Below, piece by piece: positions 1-11,256 of a stretch of DNA of 64,000 bases (the first letter of the stretch is position 1; the number at the start of each line of letters is the position of its first letter). The stretch comes from Gautieria morchelliformis (lineage: Eukaryota; Basidiomycota; Agaricomycetes; Gomphales; Gomphaceae), in NCBI GenBank assembly GCA_015179125.1, contig WHVA01000031.1, positions 124,001 to 188,000 on the forward strand. Reading direction: 5' to 3'. The position numbers were made by a program, and so were the translations under genes. The notes beneath the pieces were generated by a model that saw nothing but the letters and a program-made list of their open reading frames with translations, made no database searches and had not been told where the DNA came from.

Positions 1-399
1 ACTTACTGTGCGCGCAGATATTCCTGCCTACTCTAAAATCTCACTTGATTTATCTCACAACCAGGAGATTAAATCAATTATTCTCAATATCATTCCTAGT
101 ATAAAACCACAGCATCAGGTATGTTCTCGCGTCTATTACAACAAAAAGCTTACCTTGTCTGACATTTAGGCCCATATACCAACCAAGGGATTATTGATGC
201 AGTCCACGATGGTACGGCCTCGGACGCGGTGCTAGCTGCTCTTCCTAAAGGAACTCCCAGCGTGGGGAAGGACGGAGCACACCCTGTATTGCTTGATACC
301 ACGAAGGCTTGCATGGTGTTGGGCATGAAGTTCCGCCAGCTCGGCGAGACCGCCCAGGACACCGCCAGGAGCTTGTTGGCCAATGAGAAGGTTTGTTAA
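1..399 (+). pseudogene. SDR (NAD(P)-dependent reductase) C-terminal fragment, copy A
   Basis: The 3' end of an extended short-chain dehydrogenase/reductase of the dihydroflavonol-reductase/GRE2-like type. An intron starts at the GTATGT near 118 and ends at an AG near 168. The following exon stays open to the TAA at 397-399 and encodes a C-terminus with LLDTTKA and a block ending in ARSLLANEKV. The same exon, with the same intron boundary, recurs near 13590-13877, and its tail recurs at 14165-14355. The NAD-binding and catalytic parts lie outside the window or are absent, so this piece alone cannot encode an enzyme. Assignment to SDR rests on the fuller copy at 12890-13877, where a YxxxK motif is visible. 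Confidence 0.6.
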
Positions 400-657
400 C
401 GAGAGACGCAATATCCCGGAGCCAGTATGGTACGTAGGGCTAGAATGTTTTTGTTTTTGTTTTTTTTTAACTCCAAGTTATCGTCTTTTGGGGCGACTAG
501 AATCACTGCGTTTAAGCCCTTTATTACCGTAGTTCGGCGACGTCCGTCAAGCTCTGAATATACCATGTCAGCCCATCTCGCCGCAGACGTTGTTAAGGCC
601 ATGTTAACATACCGTCCACCTATATCTATGGACATCCATCAACCTCGCCTGTCTGCA

Positions 658-843
658 GGCTCTGAATATATAACCTTAACACAACTGAGAATGTCTCTAA
701 CCAGATCTGGCTACTTATCTTACCAGAGCTCCGATGTTATTGACTCATCGGGCTCTGAATATCTAACCTTGACACAGCTGAGAAGATCTCTGACCAGGTC
801 TGGCTACGTACCTTGTCAGAGGTCCGAGGATATTGACACATCG
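658..843 (+). repeat. Two tandem 93-bp units, in frame
   Basis: Units 658-750 and 751-843 are direct repeats of 93 bp, each reading as 31 residues beginning GSEY in one open frame. A more diverged third copy may precede them from about 543 (SSEY start). They lie 150-340 bp inside the left end of the CACTA-like element. The surrounding 170-codon ORF (427-939) crosses the transposon end, so I do not treat it as a gene. Confidence 0.7.
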
Positions 844-1331
844 CAGCCCTGTTTAGGTCCGTTCAGGCGGTGTCTCCGGTCTACGTATAGCTCTATCTTC
901 CTCAGAAAGCACTTCACGATTTTTTTTGAACAGTCCTAATAACTCGGCGCCCTAGCCCAGTCTCAATGACGCATCGATGACATCCTCACCATATGGGGTT
1001 TTCATCTCGCCAAGCTTTCTCCACAACCACCACGTACCTGTAACCTTGATCATCAGAGCCAATGCCACGTACCAATATCACCAAGGCCAAGCCCAGTTCG
1101 CGGGTCAGACCTTACAGAAGGTACGTGTTGTCTTCTAACAGCGAGCGCACATATGCTAACTACTTGCTCAGAAACAATCAAACTAACTACTTGCTCAAAC
1201 ACAATCGACTCGGAACTTTCGTTCCACTCAAGAAGCCGTGAGCAATATATAATGAACAACGGATTAACATAACCTAGCTCTGCCTCAGCGAATATTCTGA
1301 TGAAGATCCATTTGTTTCGTCCGATGATGAC

Positions 1332-1475
1332 ATGGCTCCAGTCTCACCGGATCAGTCGACAGATACATTAATACTTCAACGCCACCCTTCAGCTGCGATC
1401 AAGGCTGTTTTTGCCATGTTGAAGGACGAGATTGAGATTCCAATCGATGTTATCATGCATCGATGGAGTACGTGA
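1332..1475 (+). CDS. Unrecognised 47-residue ORF, possible terminal exon
   Basis: An open frame begins at ATG 1332 and ends at TGA 1473-1475; the frame is open upstream to about 1284, right after a TAACCTAG that could be an intron 3' end. The product is acidic at the start and then a plausible amphipathic stretch containing AVFAMLKDEIEIPIDVIMHR. Composition looks coding rather than random, but it is short, no family is recognised and no partner exon is proven. It lies inside the CACTA-like element, antisense to the minus-strand gene there. Confidence 0.25.
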   Translation: MAPVSPDQSTDTLILQRHPSAAIKAVFAMLKDEIEIPIDVIMHRWST

Positions 1476-2596
1476 TGATAGGGACATCAACCACTGGCAT
1501 TCAGGCATGCTGAAGCTCACCAGGATTTCCTTCTTGAAAGTTTTATATTGCCCGGTGAGCCCTCTCTCTTTCATAACTTCCCAATCTCCTGGCTGACACT
1601 CAGTATCCCACATGTCGTCATCTGCATTTCGTGCCTGTCCTCTTGCCACTCGCTTGCCTCGGTGACCCCGACTACGGAACCCCCTCGAAGAATCAGCAGA
1701 CTCACTTCGGTCGCTTGCGCTTACAGCGGTAAGCTTCGAATTTGCCTGCCGCAAAACTGCTAGCTCATCCCTTATCCCCTGTAGCTCCGCGGACATTGCC
1801 CCTGATATTGCTTGCGTGACCTGAGTACTTATCCGTTCAGCCATTCTCAGCTGCTGATCTTCTTGATCTTCTTTTAACAGCGCCGGATCCAGATTACTTT
1901 GATCGGGCACAACTCTCGAATGCACGCGGGGCTCAACGCGCCTACTAATACACAGGTAATATGAGGGTGTGCACATCAATAGAGTGCTTACGCTTGATTC
2001 ATCAGGTCGTCCAAGGTATCTGGAAGCCTATAATAGCAGGTCAGCGTCAGGGATGCTTCATAAGGCAAAGGTACGTACTCGTCTGCATCTGGGTGCCCCA
2101 TATTTTACTCATGCGCGTGGCCGCCACCTCTCGGCTCTCCCATGTTCCCCATGGTCCCTCCGGCCTTCGCACTCACATCGACAATCTTCCTGCGCTTGTT
2201 CTTGGATGTGGACGCGGACGCGGTCTCGTTGGGTCTGCGTCTGGTGCGTGCTTGACGTTGAACCGGGGGAGATTTGGCTGACGGCTGCGCAGGTGGAGCG
2301 GGATTGGCCTCGAGCCATTCCGTCCTCTCAGCAGACGTCAGACGGTCCCAGACCTTTACCGTCCAGGGGTCGGCCCAGGCAGGGGCAAACGGATCGCCGG
2401 CTGGCACGGGCATCGAAGCCCGGTAGGACGAGGGTATGGGGTTTTCTTGGGTATATATAGGTATTATAGGTGCCCCGCAACCGCCGCGAGGATTTGCGCA
2501 TGCCTTTTTACATATATGTATGTGTAAAAGCACAGATATAGACATATATGACCTATTCTGAGCTATGCAGATGTACCTAATATCTGTAAATTCCAT
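1389..2596 (-). pseudogene. CACTA-borne gene: basic region plus coiled coil, unrecognised
   Basis: The minus strand reads through two blocks. The first (2596 to about 1992) has a proline-rich stretch, a basic KNKRRK nuclear-localisation-like motif and then an in-frame TAA near 2111. The same frame continues as MGHPDADEYVPLPYEASL and on to a GTAAGC donor near 1991. An intron of about 45 bp would end at TATTAG near 1947. The second block has a heptad-like helix (about residues 30-75 of the exon) and then an RSRGHRGKR basic segment. One premature stop in otherwise coherent coding sequence suggests recent decay. The function is unknown. It may be an accessory protein of the transposon or a captured host gene. 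Confidence 0.4.
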
Positions 2597-2600
2597 CTAT

Positions 2601-2736
2601 ACTGAAGTTGCTAGCGTGCGATGAGAGAAGGTTAACTGAGGTTGCTAGCGTGCGATGAGATAAAGTTAACTGAGGTTGCTAGCATGCGATGAGATGAGGT
2701 TAACTGAGGTTGCTAGCATGCGATGAGATGATGTTA
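2601..2736. repeat. Four tandem 34-bp units
   Basis: Units start ACTGA(A/G)GTTGCTAGC and run 2601-2634, 2635-2668, 2669-2702 and 2703-2736. They differ at a few positions, and each contains TGCGATGAGA and GTTA. They lie 210-360 bp inside the right end of the CACTA-like element and could be transposase-binding subterminal repeats. There are no unique spacers, so this is not CRISPR. Confidence 0.85.
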
Positions 2737-2961
2737 ACAGCCCTCGCTGGAGTGGGGAAAGGTCGTATGGCCACATCTTCACGAATTGTGAAGAGGCAAT
2801 CTTACCGGTCTCTGGAATGTTACAATATTCGTGCGCAGCCGTAGTCATACGGACCTTAACAGACGTGCGATAAGGTGACCTCTCATCACTCCGAAGACAT
2901 TATATTTTCCTATCTAGACTCAGCTATTCGTGGCCCGGAAATATTGGGCTTAAACGCAGTG

Positions 2962-5795
2962 AATGTTTATATGAAGAAGGCTTGGATGTGACGCTATCAC
3001 ATGTCCTGATCAGTACGTGAGGATAGTTAAACACGCCCGCCATACGCACTGAGATGAGATGATCGTCGCAGACCAACATTTGAGTTTCTGACTATGAGTA
3101 CGCGCGAGATCTGCAAGCTCAGCCCTGATCATTCTGTCCGCCCGACTCCTGCTAGAATATTTTCTATCAAGAGCTGTAGATGCAGCCCGGTTTCGGATGA
3201 GATGGGGTGTGATGTAGAGGGTTCGACTATTCCGAAACAAGTCATTCGGGTGGCGCAGCTGCGCGGCGACCGGCGCATGGAACGTCCCTGTCGGTGTCGG
3301 CGGGGGCGTGCCGCTCTGGGAACGCGCGGGGCACTGCGGCTGCGGATCCATGCGCGTCGGTCGGTGGGGAGTGCGGTGCGCCCTGGTGTCGGTGCTGGAC
3401 GGGGTGGGGCGGGAGGTGCGCGTCGGTGGGGCGTGCAGGTGCGGTGCGCGCGGGTGGTGGTGCTGGGACGCGGTGGGCCGGGGGCCGGGGGTGGGGGGCT
3501 GCGGGGGCGATGAGGGGTGGGGCGAGGGTGAGGACGAGGAGGTGAGACAGTAACGCAATCCAAGAACCTGAGGGGCGAGAGAGTTGAAACGGAAGGCCCT
3601 GCGACAGGTACTACGACGGGGATTAGCGGTCAAATTTGCTAGGACCAGAAGATAGTAGTCACCGTCGAAGTCCATGTCGTTCTCAGCTTTCGAGCCCACA
3701 TTGTCCATCCCCGCATGAGGAGCCATGCCTGCACAGCTCGTCCACGACTTCGCTGCCGGCCGGGGCGCGCCGCTCTCGGAATGCGCGGAGCACTGCGGAT
3801 GCGGGTCCGTGCGCGTCGGTCAGTAGGGGGTGCGGTGCGCCCAGGTGCTGCTGGTGGGACGCGGTGGGGCATGTGACGTGGGGCGGGGGCGATGAGAGGT
3901 GGGGAGAGGGTGAGGACGAGGAGGCGAGACAGTAACGCAATCCAGGAACCTGAGGGCGAGAGAGTTGAAACGGAAGGCCCGGCGACAGGTACTACGACCG
4001 GGATTAGCAGTCAAGTTTGAAAGTACCAGAGGATAGTCACCGTCGAAGTCCATGTCGTTCTCAGCTTTCGAGCCCACATTTTCCATCCCTGCATGAGGAG
4101 CCATGCCGGCACAGCTCGTCCACTTCAAATTCGCCACCGGGGGTGGGGCATCGGGGGTCTCTATCCCAAGGGCTGCCATAATGATACCCATAACGTACTG
4201 CTCCCGCGCGAGTCGTTCACCGACAAGGCTGATCCTGCCACATTCATCCTCAAGGACCGTTGTAACCTGGTGAAGGAGATATTTCAGCGGCGGTGGAATT
4301 AAAAACTGATAAGACGCACGTCTCTTTGAATATCCCCCAAAATATTTGGTTGCCTACACATATCCATGTTATACTGACCCAACTATCCAACATAATTCAT
4401 CCTTGACGACATCCACAACCCTCGGCACCATTAAGGGGTTCCCTGTACAGCTGGGTCAGGTGCCATCCCCCTGCTCAAAGACGACAGGACTCGCAGACCT
4501 TTGGCTCTTTGCCAACGCTCCTTGGCATTCTCTCGACCACCTGACCGAGCTTCCTGTGCCAAAGAAAGGATATATTGGCATGCTGATGCTCGTAGGAGCG
4601 ATTTGCGGGACCATGGCTGAAAGAAGGCTCGGGGACGAGAGTCTGGTGGGATGGACAAGACTAGGATAGGACGGATCAACGGGGTTGAAGGCACTGGTCT
4701 GCAAAATGAAGGAGATACATTGCCTAGGGAGTGCAGAGAACGGAGACTCACCATCGAGTGGTTGGGGTGACTGGTGGTGGGGTGTTTGTGAACGCGTCTC
4801 AGCGCAGTAAATTGACACAAATATTGGTAATATCTTAACTGAGGCCCAGAATAATTATTGACACTGTAGAAGACACTTGTTGCTATGTCATGAAACGGCT
4901 GGACTTGTAATGAATTATAATATAAAGTTCAGCCACGCATGGCATCAACAGTGCGCACAAACCACGGCTTAAAATTTCATCAATAGTCAGCCATTAATCC
5001 CACACAAGATATCATACGAAAGCACATGCCGTGAATCGAGAAGACCACGAAACCCCGACAGCCGCCCGGGTTCCTTGCAAATCAAGATTTCACAAACACA
5101 CAGACCAACCTCCCTTCGGAGTCCACACCACAGGTTAGACGAGTCGTCTCTGGAGTGGGAATCGACGAGATCGAAAGCGGTCGACGTCCTCAAATACTGA
5201 CTCGCCCTCTAGAGTGCCACACGGCAAGAGAGGGAGCGATAGGCACTTGGCAACGATTTGAAGGCGGAATTGACATTGCAGCCTCTCTGACGCACGGGGT
5301 ACTCGGGTGCGGACAGATCTGGCGCGTCCTGGGCGTGCGATATGTAGATTATGCAAGCTGCTACCGCCTTGTGAGTGTCGACTGGATATGGAGACGTGGT
5401 ATTCCCTGCGACCCAGCGGAGTGACTAGAGTCCGATCTCACGCAAAAACAACCGGAAAACTCCTTTTGATACGCACAGCTGGTTCTAGATGTGTCTACGA
5501 GATCTGCGTCTCAAAGGCGAGTTTGGTTTGGGTTACTGTGAGATGGAATCCAGGCAGCCCAGAAAGGAACTGATGGTTCGACTTCACTGCTGATGTCATA
5601 TGGGCGCCCGGCCCGATGAGAGTTTTCCATTGTTGCCTCAGGTGGACCACTGGCCTTGTTACCTGGTTTGTCCATCGATCCTTGTCTCGTAGTACACTGG
5701 CTAGTCTCAGTGAAAAGCTACCGGCGCTCCCGTACATGCCTTGATATGTTTGACTTCGTGGCGCGGGAGTTTGGCAGGTCGTTCTCTTCTTTAGA
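2962..5795. repeat. Local segmental duplication, copy A
   Basis: This segment matches 14427-17034 in the same order and orientation with small indels. Shared blocks include the GAAGAAGG-CTATCA region at 2975, the FDGDY-coding block, a block around 4300-4380, and 4980-5790. Homology stops at TTCTTTAG near 5794, where copy B continues into unrelated sequence (17035 on). Copy A contains an extra internal tandem duplication: the block at about 3530-3745 recurs at 3905-4110. Between about 4200 and 5900 I see only short ORFs in either copy and no recognisable gene. Confidence 0.8.
3010..4191 (-). pseudogene. Proline-rich ORFs of duplicated segment A, unrecognised
   Basis: Minus-strand frames carry the conserved block MAPHAGM..NVGSKAENDMDFDGDY twice (about 3726-3640 and 4115-4030), each followed by a Ser/Pro/His-rich low-complexity tail over very GC-rich DNA. 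The same protein block occurs once in copy B (15187-14597). The conserved block is probably part of a once-real gene, because it is kept in frame in three places. The proline tails look like translations of simple sequence. There is no known domain, and the tandem copies are not joined in one frame. I cannot tell whether any is expressed. Confidence 0.3.
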
Positions 5796-5901
5796 GCGCG
5801 CAGGCTGTGTTCCGCTGGCTCTCCATTGTCGTCACTCGCCTTTTCATCTGGATGGTCCTTATCTCGTACATGCCTCGTTGCAGGGTCGGATGCTTTGAAA
5901 T

Positions 5902-6838
5902 GTGTGCCTCAAGCCTAGCAGACTTGTCCACTCCGAGTCACTTGTAAATATGCCAACAAGTGGATCTTTCTTGTCTCCACCTGCACCACCAAGCTCTCCC
6001 TCATCCCCACCACCGAGTCTGTCCCTACCGGAATCGACATCCTCGCCTCCACCGGTAGCCGCTCCATCCGGCCCCACAGTCGAGAATGACTGGGGGACTT
6101 GTCTCGAAGTCCTCGAGGGCCTGGTAAGCCAACCTCCTGCTCAAAGCCCGCAACGTCTTCAGGCGGCAGTAAGTGTCCGATGAATATGAGCATACCGCCA
6201 CGCGTGACGCTGATCGTACTCCATAGAAAGTCGTACTCTACCGCATCATGTTGCAGGCTTCCCTATTGGTCGTCAGCTCAGGTCAGATGAGCAATGACAC
6301 GCAAGGAGAACTGCAAGTAGTATGTGTTGAGGTCGATCTGGACGATCTGGAGGCGGTCCCGGTAGTAAGGCATGGGTTGAACACGATAGTGACCGCCGCC
6401 CGCACTCAAGCAACGTTGCTACCCCGATGGTTTGAGGTGCTGGAGTCATCCCCACGGCACCTCTTAAGCGGAGCAGCCGTAGAAGCTGAGGACCTAGCGT
6501 TAGAGCGGCATGGTGGACCGCCACCATGCAATTGGGGAGACTGGGGAGACCCTTATGACCCTCAAAGTGATAGCTGTCCATCGGAGGGTACTGGAGGTTG
6601 GGGTCTGGCAGAAGATTGGTGCACAACGAAAATACAACTGTATTTATTACTCTTATACAGGAGTCGCATACAATTGACCTCGACCAAGAAAATTATAAAC
6701 CGCCCCTCTGGCGATGAACGGGTGAGCTTTGACCCATACCAGTATTTTTCGTTTCTTCATGCCACCAAGACGTTATTTACTCACAATCCGAATTCACCGC
6801 CAGGATTTTTGCTGAGCTCCCACTCGCCACGGCAATGA
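5902..6838 (+). CDS. Two-exon unrecognised protein
   Basis: Exon 1 runs from ATG 5902 (or ATG 5950) to 6168. A textbook intron follows, GTAAGT at 6169 to TTGCAG at 6256 (88 bp). Exon 2 continues in the same phase to TGA 6836-6838, giving about 282 residues. The N-terminus is Ser/Pro-rich low complexity (about residues 20-65). The middle has an acidic stretch containing VCVEVDLDDLEAVPV and a Trp/Gly/Asp-rich segment. I recognise no family, and the C-terminal 60 residues may read past the true end or across another intron. The matched phase across a consensus intron is the main support. It lies just beyond the end of duplicated segment A and just upstream of Copia-1. Confidence 0.4.
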
Positions 6839-6930
6839 CAGTCTTCTCCAAGCCCATGGTTGTCGTCGCCTCAGAGTCCGAGTCCACGCCATCATCTGAC
6901 TCGTTGTATGACTCTGAATCCGGTCGATTA

Positions 6931-7154
6931 TGTTAGTAATCGGGATGATGATACGGCCGAGGCAGAGCCGGCACGCACTTAGCCGGAAGTTCGAGATCGC
7001 TCTTGACCCCAGGATGCTGGTGCACCGGCACGGCATCGGCACAGCATCAGCTCGAAGGATTGGTAATATAGGAACATCATATTTAGTATATAAGGGCAGA
7101 CGATCTTGTATAGATCGTAGAATAACAGTCTATTATTTACTCCTTCGTTCCACA
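6931..7154 (+). repeat. Copia-1 5' LTR
   Basis: 224 bp, starting TGTTAGTAATCG and ending TTCCACA. A TATATAAGG-like promoter element lies near 7088. Four of the five differences from the 3' LTR sit at CpG positions changed to TpG or CpA in one of the two LTRs. Confidence 0.97.
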
Positions 7155-7168
7155 GGTTATGGGCCCCG
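7155..7168 (+). promoter_or_regulatory. Copia-1 primer-binding site (initiator tRNA-Met anticodon arm)
   Basis: GGTTATGGGCCC directly abuts the LTR end. It is complementary to the anticodon stem-loop GGGCCCAUAACC of initiator tRNA-Met rather than to a tRNA 3' end. This is the half-tRNA priming mode known for Drosophila copia. The identical site follows the 5' LTR of Copia-2. Confidence 0.85.
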
Positions 7169-7243
7169 GCCATAACTAAACTACTACAGACCTAGCTTAT
7201 CCTCATCACACCCTATACTCCACCAACTCAATACCGATCGACG

Positions 7244-7990
7244 ATGTCGAGTAGCAATAACACGTACAAGATCGATCCCTTGAACGGGGATAATTACGCG
7301 GCGTGGCGCCGGCGACTCGAGTGGATACTCGATGATTTAGATCTGTGGGACGTGGCTATCAGCAGGGAGACGGAACCGAGACCGGCAGATGCCGACAACG
7401 TCACTGCAACCGAGCAGCAGGAAATCAACGACTGGAGAAGGAAGGACAAGAAAGTTAGAAAAGAGATTTGCCTCAGAGTCGCCAATGAACAACTAGTTTA
7501 CATCAATCAGACGATGTCTGCATTTGCTGTATGGACTAGTTTACAAGCGATATTCGAATCTAAGGGAGCCGTGGGGATTGTAAATCTCCGAAGAGATTTC
7601 TTCCGGACGCTTGCCGAGGACAGCGTGAACATGGAGGAACATGTACGCAAGCTCCGTGGCATTCAACAGGAACTGAATGCGCGGGGACATTACATCAGTG
7701 ACACCGAGTTCTCGAACACGTTGCTGACGTCATTACCAGATTCTTGGTCGGCGTTTATTACGGCAGTAAACGCCAGTGGAGCCGGGACGACAGCTGATAT
7801 ATTAATAGCTTGAGTCCTCGATGAGGATCGAGCACGGAAAGCTGGATCGGCACGGCAGATGGCGCTTAAGGTGCAACAACGTCACAGGCCCAAGAAAGAT
7901 GACTCAGGAGCAACAAAGGGAAAATGCTGAAATTGCGGCAAGAAGGGTCATTACGTGAAAGACTGCTGGGTGAAAGGTGGCGGCAAGGAA
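7244..7990 (+). pseudogene. gag: Copia-1 gag (nucleocapsid) with two TGA codons
   Basis: Starts at ATG 7244, 89 bp past the LTR. The N-terminal block LNGDNYAAWRRRLEWIL is typical of copia Gag (UBN2-type). The frame meets TGA at 7811 in ...LIA*VLDED, where related Gag proteins usually have Arg, and a second TGA at 7928 inside the zinc knuckle (KC*NCGKKGHYVKDC), where Trp or a similar residue is expected. Past both stops the same frame continues into the protease/integrase part, so these are point lesions and not a designed Gag end. The CX2CX4HX4C ligands themselves are preserved. Confidence 0.9.
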
Positions 7991-9600
7991 GGCCAAGCAC
8001 CAAAGTGGTTCAAATCAGGAAACAAAGAGATGGTTAAACAAGCAGAAGAAAAGGACTTCGTGTTTGTATCTAAGGAGGTAGCATACAGTGCTATATCTGC
8101 ATCCGACTGGCTAGCCCATTCAGTGGCAACAACACATATAGCTCGAAGCCGAAACAATTTCGCTCGCTATGCCGAGGAACCATCAGAAATTGAAGGAATT
8201 TCACCCGGTGCGGTACTACATACACAAGGCCAAGGCACTATATACATGGAATTCAAGATCGGCGCCAAGATGAACACGATCGAACTACGTGACGTCAAGC
8301 ATGCACCAGATGCGCCGAACAACCTTATCAGTGTAGGGTGTCTAACTGATAAGGGCAACACGGACACATTTACAGGCACCGGTGTCGAATTCAAATCACG
8401 CGCCGGAGTTACTTTCGCACAAGGACAGAAGCGCGGGCGGCTATTCTGTATGAAGGCACGGGTCACTCAATCAATCGAGGCACGGGACTTTGCCGCAGCA
8501 GCAAAGGGACGGTCATGGGACAAATGGCACAGGATACTCGGGCACGTCAACATAAATTCTATAAAAATGGTGAAATCTAATGACCTAGTTACTGGACTCG
8601 AGATCGACGAGTCAAAAGAGCCAAGTCAGTGTAAAGCTTGCATACAAGGCAAACGGCATGTGGAGCCATTCCCCAAAAGAGCCGAGGACACTGTAGAACA
8701 GGTCGGTGACCTAACAGTATCCGATGTATGGGGGCCTGCCCAGACCGAGGGACCATCACGTGAAAATCACGGATATCAAATCCAGGTACACGGTCATTTA
8801 TTTCGGGAGCACCAAAGATGAAGCGCTCAAACACTTCGAGACGTACAAAGCATTCCTCGAGACCCAAACAGGTCAGAAACTGAAGAGGTTTCGCTCAGAT
8901 AATGGAGGGGAATATGTCAATAAAAATTTCAAGGAATTTTGTGCAAATTATGGCATTATCATGGAGACCACAGCTCCATACTCCCCAGCCCAGAATGGAA
9001 TCGCCGAACGACTCAACCGGACCTTACTCGAACATGCACGGGCAATGATATTTGCCAAGAACCTGCCAAAAATACTCTGGCCCAAGGCCGTAGCTTACGC
9101 TTGTTATATCAAAAACCGATTGCCCACGCGAGCGCTTGGAGATGACACAACGCCGTTCCAGGCACTATTTGGCAAGAAGCCAAACATAGTGCGTCTAGAG
9201 GAATTCGGGACAAATTGCTGGGTTATGGTGCTGGATCAACGTCGAGCCAAACTTGATCCAAAAGGAGAAGAATATATATTCGTCAGAGTAGCAGAACATG
9301 CAAAAGCCTGGAGGTATTACAATAAAGCCTCAAAGCACGTTCAAATCTCAAGAAATATCACATTCGACGAAAATGACAATCGACTCTACCCTATCCCAGA
9401 TAACGACGATGACGACAGTACTACGGCACCGCTCGAGGGGGAGCACTCACCGCGCGAGCATGTGCCAGACCCGATCCCATCTACCCCGCAGATGTCATCA
9501 CCCCAGGCGACGCCCGTTCCTGATCCACCTGAACAAGCGCCAGCTCCACAGATTCGACAGAGCGTGCGTATCACTCAAAGACCGGATTATCGGAAACTGA
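7991..9600 (+). pseudogene. pol: Copia-1 protease remnant, pre-integrase and integrase
   Basis: Continues the gag frame. The usual DSGA-type protease active site is not clear: SDWLAHSVATTHIA occupies the place, so the catalytic Asp-Ser/Thr-Gly appears degraded. A pre-integrase block follows (WHRILGHVNINSIK, then CKACIQGK supplying the Zn ligands). The integrase core has the first Asp in VSDVWGP, the second in FRSDNGGEYVN and Glu in QNGIAERLNRT. A net +1 frameshift near 8750 separates the first Asp from the rest. The integrase core frame runs from 8724 to about 9660 and ends in an acidic/proline linker. Confidence 0.9.
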
Positions 9601-9639
9601 ATGATTCAGGAAGCACCGAGCAGGTTTACATAATGAGAG

Positions 9640-10707
9640 AAATCGTCACTGAACCTGAGAATTACAGAGCGGCGGTATCACGTGATGCTGCGCCAATCTG
9701 GGAGAAAGCGATGGAAATTGAGATGGACCAACACAAGACGTTAGGAACATGGGAATTAACAGAACTACCACCCGGACGAGTAGCTATCAGTTGCCGATGG
9801 GTATACGCTGTCAAAACGCAACCGGATGGGCAATTCAATAAGGCTAAAGCAAGGGTTGTGGCTCAAGGATTCACAGAGGCCAGGGACGGATTACTACGAA
9901 ATAACTTCACCCGTGGTCAAATTCGATTCACTACGTGTTCTATTAGCCATCGCAAACACACTCGATTGGGAAATCGAAATGATGGATGTCAAAGGCACCT
10001 ACCTCAATTCAACCATAGATGAGGAGATCTACATGCGCCAGCCCGACAGTTTTGATGATGGATCTGGACATGTTCTAAGAATATACAGAGCGCTCTACGG
10101 ACTCAAGCAATCGGGACAAGCTTGGCATCAGCGCTTACGCAAATTACTACTCGACCTCGGCTTCCATCAAAGCACAGCCGATGAATGCGTCTACATCAGT
10201 CAAGATAAGGACTCAATCGAAGTCATATCAGTATACGTGGATGACTTCGGACTATTTGCTGATTCCAAAGGAGGGATGGTTAAGCTCAAGGGGGAGCTTC
10301 ATGGAAAATTCCCTTTAACAGACTTAGGAGAAATGAAGAAAATCTTGGGAATTAGGATTGAGAGGAATAGGGATGAGGGAACACTGATCATGTCTCAAGG
10401 ACATTACATCGACATCATACTCGATCGATTCAACATGGCTATGGCACATTCCATATCTACACCTCTGCACAAAATGATCAAACTCACAACACCTATGGAC
10501 TCAACAGGTGCAACTACCGAAGTACCCTATGCTAAAGCAATCGGATCGCTAATGTATGCAGCACCCAGCACGCGACCTGATTTGGCTTTTACCGTACAAC
10601 ATCTGAGCCAATTCACTACTACCTACGGAGCCGAGCACTGGACGGCGATCAAGCACGCGCTCAGGTACCTCAAGGGGTCACGTGATGACGGCATAACCTT
10701 CCAATGA
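9640..10707 (+). pseudogene. pol: Copia-1 reverse transcriptase
   Basis: Starts in the integrase frame with IWEKAMEIEMDQHKTLGTWE and the WVYAVK block. A net +1 shift near 9875, inside the AQGFTQRPGTDY region, moves it to the frame used from 9826. The catalytic centre SVYVDDFGLF and the first-Asp motif MMDVKGTYLNS are intact. The thumb/connection region ends at an in-frame TGA (10705-10707) just before the RNase H. Confidence 0.95.
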
Positions 10708-11256
10708 GACGCTGGTCTCGACCTTGAAATATTTGTTGACTCGGATTATGCTAATAGAAACGACACACTGTCTATTAGTGGCTATGTGGCTATACTAGGA
10801 GGGGGAGCCATTGCATGGAGTTCGAAGAAGCAGCGAACGATCGCGTTATCTACTACGGAGGCCAAATACATGGCACTCACCGAGGGCGCCAAGCAATTGA
10901 TCTGGCTGAGGCGCTTCATCGAGGAGCTAGGAATAGATCAAGCCCAGCCCACGTCACTTCGATCAGACAATCTAGGCGCCATCACACTATCGCATGACCC
11001 AACGTATCATGCGCGTACCAAACATATCAATGTCGCATATCACTTCATCCGTGAGAAAGTGGCCTCTCACGAGGCATCACTTACGTACGTACTGACGAAG
11101 GAGAACGTAGCGGACATATTTACGAAGGGATTGGACTTACACCAACATAGGTATCTATTAGGGAAATTAGGATTTTGCCGAAGAGACTTCTCGCTGAGGG
11201 GGAGTGTTAGTAATCGGGACGATGATACGGCCGAGGCAGAGCCGGCACGCACTTAG
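10708..11256 (+). pseudogene. pol: Copia-1 RNase H and polyprotein C-terminus
   Basis: In phase with the reverse transcriptase beyond the TGA at 10705. Shows the copia RNase H signature: VDSDYAN, then AWSSKKQRTIALSTTEAKYMA, then LRSDNLGA, and the closing block ADIFTKGL. The catalytic Asp, Glu and Asp are all present. The frame runs through the purine tract into the first 52 bp of the 3' LTR and stops at TAG 11254-11256. Confidence 0.93.

Larger units (their letters stand above)
504..2961. mobile_element. CACTA-like (EnSpm/CMC) DNA transposon, probably non-autonomous
   Basis: The ends are perfect 16-bp inverted repeats starting CACTGCG: 504-519 and 2946-2961. They are flanked by a 3-bp direct repeat AAT (501-503 and 2962-2964). 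CACT(A/G) ends with 3-bp target duplications are typical of the EnSpm/CACTA group. Two related segments (near 13940 and 14422) carry the uninterrupted junction: GACTAGAA followed directly by GTTT and CTATGAAGAAGG. They act as natural empty sites. The interior holds one degraded minus-strand gene (1389-2596), a 93-bp tandem duplication near the left end and a 34-bp tandem array near the right end, consistent with subterminal repeats. I see no DDE transposase, so mobilisation in trans is inferred. Confidence 0.75.

Noticed and set aside
427-939. 170-residue ORF as a gene
   Set aside because: It crosses the left end of the CACTA-like element (504) and consists largely of the tandem 93-bp repeat.
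2601-2736. CRISPR-like array
   Set aside because: Units are contiguous without spacers, and the sequence is eukaryotic.
443-2968. 8-bp repeat GAATGTTT as a hAT-type target duplication around the first element
   Set aside because: The 16-bp inverted repeat at 504/2961 with AAT flanks and the empty-site copies place the ends precisely; the 8-bp match comes from partial duplication of the left flank.
3094-3553. Several overlapping ORFs on both strands over very GC-rich DNA
   Set aside because: All frames stay open because of G/C-rich simple sequence; the products are low-complexity Arg/Gly/Ala or Pro/His strings with no domain.
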